NCBI GenBank assembly: GCA_028281285.1
Contig: JANQKF010000015.1
Span: 1-64,000 of the forward strand
DNA length: 64,000 nucleotides
Direction of reading: 5' to 3'
From: Cyclobacteriaceae bacterium
GTDB taxonomy: Bacteria; Bacteroidota; Bacteroidia; Cytophagales; Cyclobacteriaceae
Shown: piece by piece, positions 28,376-38,319 of the stretch
How positions within the stretch are numbered: the stretch's first letter is position 1
Layout: every line of letters begins with the position of its first letter
The notes under the pieces: model-generated
Told to the model about the DNA's origin: nothing
The model's input: only the letters and a program-made list of their open reading frames with translations
Database searches by the model: none
Made by a program: the position numbers and the translations under genes

Positions 28376-29538
28376 GGAAGTTCTAGTTGATCCCGATATT
28401 CAGAGGGGGTCTTCCCGATTACTTTTTTGAAGTTCGAATTAAAGGAAGACTTAGAACTGTACCCTACTCGTTCAGCCAATTCTTCCAGTTTAAGCCTCCT
28501 ACCCTCTTCACTTGCAAGAAGCTCACATGCAAAACTAATTCTGTACTGACCAACAAGTTCGTTGAAAGTCAGATCCATTTCATCATTGATCACCTGAGAT
28601 ACATGGTGAGTCGACAATCCAAGGGACTTCGAAAACTCATTCAGATTAAACCCCAATTGTAGGAAAGGTCGTTCGACATCCATAACCTTTTCGATTTTAC
28701 GAACTGCCTCTTTTTTCATTTCCTCTGTTAATGACGATTTAGAATACTTGACTTTTGCTAAATCATAGCCGAACAAACGAGACTCTTTGATCACATGAAA
28801 ACTTGCAAAATAGATTACAAACGTTGCAAACAACGAAATGTAATGATCACCAAAATCACGTGGTAGAAGACTCTTGCTAAGCACGACTACCACCACCATT
28901 AGAAATGAAAGAAGGGTATAGTCCCTTGCCCTGGCTATTACAGGGTTATTGGGTCTCCATAGTTTGGTAAGTACTTTGTCAGTATTTGATAACAATAGCC
29001 GTAAGGCAAGCACAACATATAGAAGCATGCTCACAATCACCATTTCCGAATGATGCTGCCTGATATCCAAAGGATCGTCAGAAAACCTCATATTGACTTC
29101 CCTGACCGGCCAATCCGGGTGATAGGCCTCCAAGTAACCATTATATTTCATATCTGCCGATTGCAGAAATAAAAACAGCCAATAAGCGAAGTAAATAGAA
29201 GGATAGATGTAGTGTGGCCACCTTTTTACTTTCATATTGACTGAGGCCGCCACCATGAAATACAAAAACGGCCCCATTAGCAGGGCAATCGGCTCCGAAA
29301 AGTCCACCAAATGAAGCACATTCACTATATAACCCGTGTACATAAGAAAGGCCTCAAGTATTACTGCAGCGATGGAAATCAGAAAGTAACCCTGAAAACG
29401 GTTCCTTTCGATACCGATTGAATTCCTATTCAGAAAGAAAAAAGACAGAAAAAGGGCTTGAGCAATACCGAGTAGTGTGAATATGGAAAAAAGATCTATT
29501 CTGTACTCCACTCCTAAATATATAAGATAAATCGCCAT
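28372..29538 (-). CDS. AraC family transcriptional regulator with N-terminal membrane domain
   Basis: Multiple TM helices then HTH: LKLEELAERVGYSSKSSFNSNFKKVIGKTPSEYR. Confidence 0.92.
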   Translation of the reverse strand: MAIYLIYLGVEYRIDLFSIFTLLGIAQALFLSFFFLNRNSIGIERNRFQGYFLISIAAVILEAFLMYTGYIVNVLHLVDFSEPIALLMGPFLYFMVAASVNMKVKRWPHYIYPSIYFAYWLFLFLQSADMKYNGYLEAYHPDWPVREVNMRFSDDPLDIRQHHSEMVIVSMLLYVVLALRLLLSNTDKVLTKLWRPNNPVIARARDYTLLSFLMVVVVVLSKSLLPRDFGDHYISLFATFVIYFASFHVIKESRLFGYDLAKVKYSKSSLTEEMKKEAVRKIEKVMDVERPFLQLGFNLNEFSKSLGLSTHHVSQVINDEMDLTFNELVGQYRISFACELLASEEGRRLKLEELAERVGYSSKSSFNSNFKKVIGKTPSEYRDQLELP

Positions 29539-29576
29539 TCAAATAAGGAATAATTTTCTATTTAAATTTTGAAACA

Positions 29577-29584
29577 TACCTTTG
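29577..29584 (+). promoter_or_regulatory. Bacteroidota-type -7 box TACCTTTG upstream of the desaturase
   Basis: Exact match to the TAnnTTTG consensus, followed by CGG, 42 bp before the ATG. Confidence 0.6.
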
Positions 29585-29625
29585 CGGTTTCTTGTCTTAA
29601 GAAAAGGTCATAAAGAATTCAGAAC

Positions 29626-30714
29626 ATGAGCTACCGGTCTATTCGATTCATTCCCAATAAGAAAGATGATTTCATCACGGTTTTAAGAAAAAGGGTTAAG
29701 GCCCATTTTGAAAGCCAAAAGAAATCAGTCTATGCCAACGCTAATATGGTGATCAAAACCATCTTTATGTTTGCATTGTACCTTGTGCCTTATTTTCTTA
29801 TGATTACTGGCATAGTTACTCATACCTGGGTATTGATATTGATGTGGGCCTTAATGGGACTCGGAATGTCCGGAATTGGCCTTTCAGTAATGCACGATGC
29901 AAACCATGGTGCTTATTCTAAGAATAAAAGGGTGAATAAGTACATGGGTTATGTTATGAACTTCATCGGAGCAAGTGCTTTTAATTGGAAGATTCAACAT
30001 AATGTTCTTCATCACTCGTTTACCAACATTGAAGGAATGGACGAGGACATAGATCCAGGGAAACTCATGAGGTTATCTCCTCATGCCAAACGTTACAAAG
30101 CGCATCGCTTACAACATATCTACGGATGGTTTCTATATGGCATGATGACGTTCCTGTGGCTAACGACCAAGGATTTTCGCCAACTCCATCGCTACAAGAA
30201 AATGGGGTTGATCAAGGGTCAGAAAAGAACCTATGGTGGTGTGCTTATTGAGACTATTCTTTCAAAAATCGGCTACTATGCTTATGCTTTAGCAATACCG
30301 CTAATTTTTATTCAAGCACCGTGGTGGCAAATTCTGCTTGGTTTCTTTATTATGCACTTCATCACAGGTCTGGCATTAGGCCTTATTTTCCAACCTGCTC
30401 ACGTGATGCCTACATCCGATTACCCTATACCTGATGACAACGGGAATATCGAAAACAACTGGGCGGTACATCAGTTATTCACTACTACCAATTTCTCTCC
30501 TAAGAGCCGTATATTCTCTTGGTTCATTGGCGGATTGAATTATCAGGTGGAGCATCATCTTTTCCCCAACATTTGCCATGTCCACTATAAAAAGATCTCG
30601 AGGATAGTGCGCGAGACGGCTGCAGAATTTGGTTTACCCTATTATTCTCAACCAAATTTTGCCATCGCAGTCATCAAGCATGGAAAAATGTTGCGAGAAC
30701 TCGGAAGAGCTTAG
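29626..30714 (+). CDS. Fatty acid desaturase (acyl-CoA/acyl-lipid)
   Basis: His boxes HDANHG, HNVLHH, QVEHHLFP. Confidence 0.93.
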   Translation: MSYRSIRFIPNKKDDFITVLRKRVKAHFESQKKSVYANANMVIKTIFMFALYLVPYFLMITGIVTHTWVLILMWALMGLGMSGIGLSVMHDANHGAYSKNKRVNKYMGYVMNFIGASAFNWKIQHNVLHHSFTNIEGMDEDIDPGKLMRLSPHAKRYKAHRLQHIYGWFLYGMMTFLWLTTKDFRQLHRYKKMGLIKGQKRTYGGVLIETILSKIGYYAYALAIPLIFIQAPWWQILLGFFIMHFITGLALGLIFQPAHVMPTSDYPIPDDNGNIENNWAVHQLFTTTNFSPKSRIFSWFIGGLNYQVEHHLFPNICHVHYKKISRIVRETAAEFGLPYYSQPNFAIAVIKHGKMLRELGRA

Positions 30715-30723
30715 TCTGAGCTT

Positions 30724-31686
30724 CTATAAAGAAGCGAATTCCTTGGCATGGTAGGTCAAGATGATATCGGCCCCTGCCCTTTTTATACTCAATAATGTTT
30801 CTGCCATTACCTTGTTGTATTCCAGCCAACCTTTTTGAGATGCAGCCTTGAGCATTGAGTATTCACCACTTACGTTATAAGCAGCAATCGGTTGTGCATA
30901 GGTGTCCTTAAATAGCTTAATAACATCCAGGTAGGCGAGAGCGGGTTTAATCATCAAGAAGTCTGCTCCCTCATCCACATCCAAATCTCCTTCGATCAAA
31001 GCCTCTCTCCTATTGGCGGGATTCATTTGATAAGTTTTTTTGTCTCCAGCTTTTGGCGCTGAATCCAAGGCATCTCGGAACGGGCCGTAAAAGGCACTGG
31101 CATATTTGGCCGAGTAAGACATAATCGAAACTTCTTCGAAGCCATTCTCATCCAGAACCTCCCGAATATAGCCAACACGTCCATCCATCATATCAGATGG
31201 CCCAATGATATCAATACCCGTTTCGGCTTGTGCCAAGGCCATCTTACCCAGGATTTCCAAGGTTTCATCATTGAGTATTTTTCCGTCCTCAACAATGCCA
31301 TCATGACCATCAGAGCTATATGGATCCAACGCTACATCAGTCATAATAGCTGCCTCAGGAAACCGTTCTTTAATTTCCCTGAGCGCGCTTAAATAGAAGA
31401 ATTTCGGATCATGGCTTTTGGTTCCGGTTTTGTCTTTGTAGTGCTCAGGAACAACAGGGAATATGTCAAAAGCCTTTATTCCCAACGTAAGACACTCTTC
31501 GATCTCTTTGAGCATCAAATCAACACTTAGCCGATATATCCCCGGCATAGAATCAACTTCAATTTTCTGACGCTGACCTTCCAGCAAAAATAACGGGAAG
31601 ATTAAATCGTCAGTAGTCACCTTGGTTTCTTCAACAAGATTTCGAATTGCTAAAGATTTACGATTTCGTCTTGGGCGAATTAGCAT
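30724..31686 (-). CDS. hemB: Porphobilinogen synthase (delta-aminolevulinic acid dehydratase)
   Basis: MTDVALDPYSSDGHDG, GPSDMMDGRVGYIRE, MIKPALAYLDVI motifs. Confidence 0.96.
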   Translation of the reverse strand: MLIRPRRNRKSLAIRNLVEETKVTTDDLIFPLFLLEGQRQKIEVDSMPGIYRLSVDLMLKEIEECLTLGIKAFDIFPVVPEHYKDKTGTKSHDPKFFYLSALREIKERFPEAAIMTDVALDPYSSDGHDGIVEDGKILNDETLEILGKMALAQAETGIDIIGPSDMMDGRVGYIREVLDENGFEEVSIMSYSAKYASAFYGPFRDALDSAPKAGDKKTYQMNPANRREALIEGDLDVDEGADFLMIKPALAYLDVIKLFKDTYAQPIAAYNVSGEYSMLKAASQKGWLEYNKVMAETLLSIKRAGADIILTYHAKEFASL

Positions 31687-31696
31687 ACAGGAGAAA

Positions 31697-32035
31697 TTAG
31701 GTCACAAATTTAATACTCCCCGGGTAATTATATAATTCTCCTTTGTCTGCAGCTATGGTTGCCAGAATTACACAAACTAAATTCACAATGGGAATAATGA
31801 ATAAAAAGGGGATCCCAATAAGGAAAATTGCCAGCATTCCCGCGATAATCGTATAAACAAGCATTGAGAGTTGAAAATTGAGTGAGGCCTTGGCATGTTG
31901 TGCAATCAAAGGGGATTCCTCCTTTTTTGCCAACCAAATGAAAAGAGGAACTAAAAAACTACCCAGGGCGATACTATATCCTAGCAAGGTACCTATATGT
32001 GAGCCAAGTACCCATGGCCTTTCTTCTGTCTTCAT
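31697..32035 (-). CDS. DUF4870-like small membrane protein
   Basis: HAKASLNFQLSMLVYTIIAGML motif; internal ATG at 32035 avoids overlap with the upstream regulator. Confidence 0.75.
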   Translation of the reverse strand: MKTEERPWVLGSHIGTLLGYSIALGSFLVPLFIWLAKKEESPLIAQHAKASLNFQLSMLVYTIIAGMLAIFLIGIPFLFIIPIVNLVCVILATIAADKGELYNYPGSIKFVT

Positions 32036-32054
32036 ATTCAATAATATCTGATTC

Positions 32055-32276
32055 TTAAGTGTGGTCCTCCATTCTGAATTCAAGAATATCTCCCGGCTGG
32101 CAATTCAATTCCTTACAAATTGATTCCAAGGTAGAGAAACGAACTGCTTTAGCCTTTCCAGTCTTAAGAATAGAGAGGTTTGCCAGTGTTATTCCAACAC
32201 GTTCTGCAAGTTCCTTGGATTGCATCTTTCGTTTGGCCAACATCACATCCAGGTTTACAATAATAGGCATATTCAA
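32055..32276 (-). CDS. XRE-family helix-turn-helix regulator (YozG-like)
   Basis: MLAKRKMQSKELAERVGITLANLSILKTGKAKAVRFSTLESICKELNCQPGDIL. Confidence 0.9.
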   Translation of the reverse strand: MNMPIIVNLDVMLAKRKMQSKELAERVGITLANLSILKTGKAKAVRFSTLESICKELNCQPGDILEFRMEDHT

Positions 32277-32899
32277 ATGGTTAATTCTTGTTCTTTTCTG
32301 AGCTTTAATCCATGGTCAAACGCTTGGGCCAATACCAAGACAAGCAGTCCTAAAAATATCAAGTTGTTGAACGGGTAAGGTACAAACTGCACCGATAACC
32401 CTGTATGCAGGCTATCGTCTGAAAACCATCGATCAAAATACTTTCGGCCAGCATTACCTAAAAGCCACATGAAAATATCAAACCCAATTAACATCAGGCC
32501 TATCAATCTAAGCCTTGCCACATTTTTGACATTGAAGAAATCTCCCTTTCGTGATGAAGAAACAAATCGAAGCAAAATCGTAGCGAAATAAAGATACAGT
32601 CCCATTGATATCAATAAGAAGGCCAGATAAGGCCAGATCAATTTGCCTTTGACCCCAATTGCCAACTTATATCCTCTGGAGATTACATTCACTTCTTCAA
32701 ATTGATCCATTAATTCGGAAGGGATAGTGATTGGCTTAGATTCAACTATGTTTCCGGTTTCTAATGGGAGTGTGATTAAAGGCGTGGAGTTGTCTGTAAA
32801 AATTAGATAACCCAAAACGAACACCGCTATCACCACCATAATTCTAGTGATTTGTATCAACCAAATCACACCGATGATCAGGATCTTATTCCAATTCAT
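32273..32899 (-). CDS. DUF2975-like membrane protein
   Basis: Four hydrophobic segments, 4-bp overlap with the XRE regulator, the usual neighbour arrangement for this family. Confidence 0.7.
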   Translation of the reverse strand: MNWNKILIIGVIWLIQITRIMVVIAVFVLGYLIFTDNSTPLITLPLETGNIVESKPITIPSELMDQFEEVNVISRGYKLAIGVKGKLIWPYLAFLLISMGLYLYFATILLRFVSSSRKGDFFNVKNVARLRLIGLMLIGFDIFMWLLGNAGRKYFDRWFSDDSLHTGLSVQFVPYPFNNLIFLGLLVLVLAQAFDHGLKLRKEQELTI

Positions 32900-33031
32900 A
32901 ATTCCTAAATTTTCTGAAAATTAGTAATTAATTATTGATAAACAATAATTAATTATCGAATAAAGAATTTACAGGAACGGCTTAAACCTTATAACATATT
33001 GAAGGTCAAAGGCTTTGTAAATTCAGGGTCA

Positions 33032-35917
33032 ATGAAAAAAATTATCATCACCGTGTTCCTACTGCTATGTGGTACCGGTCTCTATGCACAGTACTGGGTG
33101 GTCAAAGGCACAGCAGTGGACAGCACCGATCAAGTACCGCTATTTGCTTCCACTGTTGTATTGAAAAATCTGGCCGATTCGACCGTCAAGGTCAAAGCTA
33201 CGGATCAAAAGGGAGAATTCAGATTCACAGGGGTAGTCAACGGCAATTACGAGCTTACCGTGTCCTTTGTTGGCTATAAAACCTTCCAAAAGCAATTTGA
33301 GGTAAAAGATGCGACCTATCGATTCGGAACCATTGCCATGCCCATTGATAACAAGTTATTGGAAGGAGTCACTGTAGAAGGAATAAACCAGCGCGTAGTC
33401 CAGAATGGGGACACAGTAGAAATGAACGCCATTGCCTATAAGGTAAACCCGGATGCGACAGCGCAGGATCTCTTGGAGAAAATGCCTGGTGTGGTTATTC
33501 AAAATGGTCAGTTGCAAGCTCAAGGTGAGACGGTTCAACGCGTGTTGGTGGATGGTCGAGAGTTCTTTGGTGATGACCCAAATGCAGCCCTTACCAACCT
33601 TCCCGCTGAAATCATTGAGAAAATCCAAGTATACGATGAAGCAAGTGAACAATCTCGTTTTACAGGCTTCGATGATGGCGAGACCTCAAAAACATTGAAT
33701 ATCATTACCAAGGCGAGCATGCGAAACGGCACGTTCGGAAAGGTCTATGGTGGTGCCGGTTCTGATGAACGCTATAATGCGGGTGGGAGTATTAACCTCT
33801 TTCGAGAAAAAAGCAGGACGACAATTCTGGGTCAGGTGAACAATATCAATATCCAGAATTTCTCTACGAGTGATCTTCTCGGAGTAACCGCTGGTGGTGG
33901 CAGAAGAAGAGGTGGAGGAGGAATCCGTTTCAGAGGAGGTGGAGGTGCGCCAGGTGCAGCTGGAGGTGCCCGTTTTTCAAATGGAGGAAATGTAGGTGAT
34001 TTTCTGGTGGGGCAGCAAGGGGGTATTTCTGAAACGAAGGCCTTTGGTATTAACTATTCATTGAAAGCCAATGACAAACTGGATATTACGGCCAGCTACT
34101 TCTTCAACACCGCCCAGAACAATTCGGATCAATCCATATTCAGACAATTCATTCTCCCTGAGACTGCCGGACAGACTTATGAAGAAAACAGTTTTGTTCC
34201 AAGCACTAATACCAATCACAGGTTTAGCGCGAGAATTGAATACACCATTGATGAAAATAACTCGATTCAGATCCGGCCAAGACTAACCTTGCAAGAAAAT
34301 GATGGATCATCGCTTGTCACTGGTCAAACACTCAATAATGGTGAATTGCTGAATTCAACTAGTACCTTGAATACTTCTGAACTGCTGGCCTACAATCTCT
34401 CCAACAACCTACTTTGGAGGCATCGGTTTGCAAAACAAGGTAGAACACTATCAATTAACTTGAATACTGCCTATAACCAAAGCACTGGAGAGAGCTTTTT
34501 GGATTCTGAAAATGCATTCTTTAGAAATGGTATTGAAAACAACGAGGATTTAGACCAATTCTCTGACCTGGACAATCCGGGATATAATGTAAGCACCAAC
34601 TTGGTTTATACCGAGCCCCTGACTCAACGCAGTCAACTGGCATTGACCTACAGGATCGGTTATCAGAAAACCGAGTCCGATAAGGAAACCTTTGACTTCA
34701 ATGAGGCAACAGGCAATTATGACAACCTGAATATCCCATTAAGCAACACTTTCACCAGTGTGTATACTACAAATCGAATCGGGGCCGGATATAACGCAAG
34801 AGGAGAAAAGGCAAACCTCTCCATAAATCTCAACTATCAATTCGCCAAGCTCGACAATGATCAGGTGTTTCCATTTGAAGACAATATTCAACGCACGTTT
34901 GAGAATTTTGTGCCGTCCATATCCTATCGGTATCGCTTTTCACGAAGCAAAAACCTGATGATCAATTACCGTACGACAACAAATGCACCATCCATTACTC
35001 AATTGCAAGATGTGATCGATAACTCGAACCCATTGTTCGTGACGGTTGGAAATCCATCGCTTGACCAAAATTTTCAGCACTCCTTAGTTGCACGATTCGT
35101 TTCCACCAATACAGATCGATCGTCAAATTTCTTCATCATGGCAATAGCTTCATTTTCCAACAATTACATTGGCAACAGCACTACCATTGCTGATGGCAGG
35201 GGTGCCACAGTGAACGGGATTCAATTGGAACCTGGAGCTCAACTTACTCAGTTTGTCAATCTAGAAGGCTATAGAACAGTACGAAGTTTTGTCTCTTACG
35301 GAGTACCCCTAGGTTTCATCGAATCAAATCTAAACTTCACGGCAAACTTCAACTACACCAGAACGCCTGAGATGATCAATGATGAGATCAATTATGCTTC
35401 CAGTCCTACTTTTGGTTTGGGCTGGGTGCTGAGCAGTAACATAAGCGAGAAGATTGACTTCACCGTATCAAGCAATTCGAGCTACAATACAGTGAACAAC
35501 ACCCTCCAAACTGTAAGTAGCACCGATTACTTCTCACAGGCCACCCGACTAAGGCTGAATTGGATATTTGGAGATGGCTTTGTTTTTAGGTCAACAGTGA
35601 ATCATACCTACAATAGTGGATTAACAGATGGTTTCAACCAGAATTTCGCACTCTGGAACCTGGAAATTGGCAAGAAGATGTTTAAGCAAAAAGGTGAACT
35701 GAAATTGACAGTTTTTGATCTACTAGAGCAAAATCAAAGCATACAGCGAATTGTTAACGGATCCTATATTGAAGACTCACAGACGCAAATTTTAACACAA
35801 TACCTCATGTTGACCTTCACCTTCAATATCAGAAGCTTTGGCTTAGACGAGCCACTACCTGGCCAAGACAGACTTCAGCGCTTTCAACAGATGCGCAGAA
35901 GGTTTGGCGAGAATTAG
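33032..35917 (+). CDS. Outer-membrane TonB-dependent-receptor-like protein (carboxypeptidase-regulatory-like plus OMP beta-barrel)
   Basis: Signal peptide, GxVxDSxxxxPLxxAxVVLKN module, PGVVIQNGQLQAQGETVQRVLVDGREFFGDDP plug-like region, long beta-barrel. Confidence 0.88.
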   Translation: MKKIIITVFLLLCGTGLYAQYWVVKGTAVDSTDQVPLFASTVVLKNLADSTVKVKATDQKGEFRFTGVVNGNYELTVSFVGYKTFQKQFEVKDATYRFGTIAMPIDNKLLEGVTVEGINQRVVQNGDTVEMNAIAYKVNPDATAQDLLEKMPGVVIQNGQLQAQGETVQRVLVDGREFFGDDPNAALTNLPAEIIEKIQVYDEASEQSRFTGFDDGETSKTLNIITKASMRNGTFGKVYGGAGSDERYNAGGSINLFREKSRTTILGQVNNINIQNFSTSDLLGVTAGGGRRRGGGGIRFRGGGGAPGAAGGARFSNGGNVGDFLVGQQGGISETKAFGINYSLKANDKLDITASYFFNTAQNNSDQSIFRQFILPETAGQTYEENSFVPSTNTNHRFSARIEYTIDENNSIQIRPRLTLQENDGSSLVTGQTLNNGELLNSTSTLNTSELLAYNLSNNLLWRHRFAKQGRTLSINLNTAYNQSTGESFLDSENAFFRNGIENNEDLDQFSDLDNPGYNVSTNLVYTEPLTQRSQLALTYRIGYQKTESDKETFDFNEATGNYDNLNIPLSNTFTSVYTTNRIGAGYNARGEKANLSINLNYQFAKLDNDQVFPFEDNIQRTFENFVPSISYRYRFSRSKNLMINYRTTTNAPSITQLQDVIDNSNPLFVTVGNPSLDQNFQHSLVARFVSTNTDRSSNFFIMAIASFSNNYIGNSTTIADGRGATVNGIQLEPGAQLTQFVNLEGYRTVRSFVSYGVPLGFIESNLNFTANFNYTRTPEMINDEINYASSPTFGLGWVLSSNISEKIDFTVSSNSSYNTVNNTLQTVSSTDYFSQATRLRLNWIFGDGFVFRSTVNHTYNSGLTDGFNQNFALWNLEIGKKMFKQKGELKLTVFDLLEQNQSIQRIVNGSYIEDSQTQILTQYLMLTFTFNIRSFGLDEPLPGQDRLQRFQQMRRRFGEN

Positions 35918-36471
35918 ACTTTATATGCTGTATTGACCAAGGGTTGGTATTCAGACTCTATTCTAGGCCAATTGGTTTCCTCCTTCGGAAAAGGAAAATA
36001 GTGACGATGAGTTCCACGATTACCTGATGACGAAGATGCTCGAATTCTAATGCTTAACACTTCCATTCCAAATTTTTCTTCTCTACCAAAGAACTGGAGG
36101 TTGAGTCCCAAACCCTTTAGAGGAACCAGTTCTCCATTAATAATTATCTTCTCCTTGCCAAATTGAATTTGTCCCCGATCAGTTTTTCTGTTCTTGCTGT
36201 ATTCTTTTGAAGCAAGGTTGAGCATCATGAGCGTACCAAGCACTTGACCTATTATAAGCGCAGAAATGGTCCAGATGGCAATTGTGCTCCACCCTTCTCT
36301 AAAGGTGATCAAGACCGCCACTACAACAAAAACTATCCCCAACACCCTTCCTGATATCCAGGCATCTTTCTTATCCTCTTTGAACTTTTCTTCTCTGAAC
36401 ACGTGCCATTGCTTCAAATCAGAAGTCCATGTATCTAGAAAAGCCTCAATCTCATTTTGGTTTGGATTCAT
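35914..36471 (-). CDS. Hypothetical protein with two TM helices
   Basis: Clean ORF with two hydrophobic helices; no recognised family. Confidence 0.65.
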   Translation of the reverse strand: MNPNQNEIEAFLDTWTSDLKQWHVFREEKFKEDKKDAWISGRVLGIVFVVVAVLITFREGWSTIAIWTISALIIGQVLGTLMMLNLASKEYSKNRKTDRGQIQFGKEKIIINGELVPLKGLGLNLQFFGREEKFGMEVLSIRIRASSSSGNRGTHRHYFPFPKEETNWPRIESEYQPLVNTAYKV

Positions 36472-36529
36472 AACTTAAATCTACTTCCAAAATGGTAGTG
36501 AGATCATCCGAGAAATCCTGTAAAACTCT

Positions 36530-36547
36530 ATCCGTACTGGCACGGAT
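36530..36547. promoter_or_regulatory. Palindromic motif copy 1: ATCCGTACTGGCACGGAT
   Basis: 18-bp imperfect palindrome shared with 38302-38319 and 42088-42105; 59-76 bp upstream of the 36471 start. Confidence 0.7.
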
Positions 36548-36550
36548 ATG

Positions 36551-36575
36551 AAAAAAGCCCTGCGTTGCAGGGCTT
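36551..36575 (-). terminator. Rho-independent terminator of the 36622-37662 gene
   Basis: On the minus strand AAGCCCTGC-AAC-GCAGGGCTT followed by TTTT. Confidence 0.88.
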
Positions 36576-36621
36576 CAATCAATCATCGATCACTACTCGA
36601 CATATATGGTCGATCAGTGTT

Positions 36622-37662
36622 TCATTTGGCTACGGCAAGAAAGGAATCAAGTGATTTTCTGACATAACCGCGAACTACTTCACCTACTCCTTTTACATAA
36701 GCCGTTGGTTCACAAGGTATTGGCTGTGTATTTTCGACTTCCTGATCAGAGAAGTGAAAAATCCTTAAATGGCCTGCATCACTTCCCCATAAATCAACGT
36801 CAGCAGATTTTGAAGCCTTATATTTTTTCTTGCTATCAAATACTCCTTCGATACCCACATCCTTTTTGAGATTGACAAGCAACTGACCTTGATTCTTTAA
36901 ACTTTCCTTGAACATATAACTACTTGCGGTCGTCACTGACGCACTACTCATTTTACCAATTTGCACTGCCTCATTTACTGCTAGCCTCAGGTTAGGACGG
37001 ACTACCACCTTTGCAACCCCGCCCAGTCCTTTTCTCAATGACTTACTAAGGCCACCTTCTGCATTTTCTATAAAGGGAACAGCAACATTAATTTTGATAA
37101 CTATAGCTCCTCCAAGCTGGCTGGACAGCTTTGGAGAATAGGCAAAGACTCCATTTTTGGTCCTCCCTTTTTTGGTGACTTTACGTACATAATAGGAATA
37201 TCCTGTCGGAGTAGTGCCTAAGTATCCGGGAAACTGTGCCTGACTGATTTCTCCTCCTTCCATTCGTTCCCAATCACTAAACAAATCTGTCTTGCCTGCC
37301 TCATCCGCAGATACAATTTCAAAGCCATTCTGCTTCAGCTCATTGATATATTCCTGATAAACTTCGTTGGTTAGCTTCTGCATTTCATTCGGATTAATAT
37401 CAGGAATCGCTACGTTGAGTGTGGCTTTAGCGTCCCCGCGATAACCACCACCAATCTCTCTACCACCTCTGGCAATTGAGGTCTGACTAAAAGCCATTTG
37501 GTAGTTGACATTAAATTCTGCGATGTAAACTTTCTTAGGAGCCTTTGAGAATTTCTTCTGGCTGAACCCAGATTCTTTGGTCTCAATTTTCCCTACTTTT
37601 TGGGCATGGGCGAATCCTCCAATCATGAATAAAATCGCCACGATTAATAATCTCGTTTTCAT
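36622..37662 (-). CDS. Hypothetical secreted protein
   Basis: Signal peptide MKTRLLIVAILFMIGGFAHAQ; no recognised family. Confidence 0.7.
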   Translation of the reverse strand: MKTRLLIVAILFMIGGFAHAQKVGKIETKESGFSQKKFSKAPKKVYIAEFNVNYQMAFSQTSIARGGREIGGGYRGDAKATLNVAIPDINPNEMQKLTNEVYQEYINELKQNGFEIVSADEAGKTDLFSDWERMEGGEISQAQFPGYLGTTPTGYSYYVRKVTKKGRTKNGVFAYSPKLSSQLGGAIVIKINVAVPFIENAEGGLSKSLRKGLGGVAKVVVRPNLRLAVNEAVQIGKMSSASVTTASSYMFKESLKNQGQLLVNLKKDVGIEGVFDSKKKYKASKSADVDLWGSDAGHLRIFHFSDQEVENTQPIPCEPTAYVKGVGEVVRGYVRKSLDSFLAVAK

Positions 37663-37760
37663 AGTGTGATTGATTTTAATTGATGATTAAAGCTCGGGAT
37701 TGATTCAGCGCATTGACATCCCATACACGTGGTGTTTTCTATTAAGGGTTATTGGGTATT

Positions 37761-38225
37761 TTATCCGCCTACCAGTGTGAATTGTCCATAAAAACCTGGT
37801 CCACTGGCTTTTTCAAGATTGATCTCATTCAGACTATCGTCCAAATTCTGCGATACATTGAAGGCTATATCATCAATACAGGCCGCTTTGAAAGTATAAT
37901 TTCCTGATGTCGAACCGAATCTTGCGACCGGATTTTCCACCGAGAAACATTCCTCTCCATCCACTTCCACTATTAAAGTATTTGCCGATAGGGTGAATGT
38001 AGCACGTGTTCCCAGCGAGATTGGAGAATTTGGTTCAGCATGTGTCAATTCCATCACGAATGTGCCATGGATTTCCGAAGGTACCTGGGTGGCAGATTCA
38101 TCTGTTCCGACTGTTGCAGTACAGACTTGACCATCGCAGTCAGCGGCCGTTGGTTCTTCACCATTATCCCCACAGGAAAATAAACAAATTGAATAGGCTA
38201 AAACGAAGGAAAGATATTTCTTCAT
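37761..38225 (-). CDS. Putative lipoprotein
   Basis: MKKYLSFVLAYSICLFSCGDN lipobox-like start. Confidence 0.7.
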   Translation of the reverse strand: MKKYLSFVLAYSICLFSCGDNGEEPTAADCDGQVCTATVGTDESATQVPSEIHGTFVMELTHAEPNSPISLGTRATFTLSANTLIVEVDGEECFSVENPVARFGSTSGNYTFKAACIDDIAFNVSQNLDDSLNEINLEKASGPGFYGQFTLVGG

Positions 38226-38301
38226 GATTACTAAGTTTTGACTTCAACGAATAACGCCTTCCAGTCAACAAGCAACCATAGCGGCTTCGGGGTGTTTCTA
38301 T

Positions 38302-38319
38302 ATCCGAGCTAGTACGGAT
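38302..38319. promoter_or_regulatory. Palindromic motif copy 2: ATCCGAGCTAGTACGGAT
   Basis: 77-94 bp upstream of the 38225 start; matches the other two copies. Confidence 0.68.

Noticed and set aside
37663-37760. Possible fourth copy of the 18-bp palindrome upstream of the 36622-37662 gene
   Set aside because: Only a loose GGGAT...ATCCC pair with a 17-nt spacer; does not fit the consensus.
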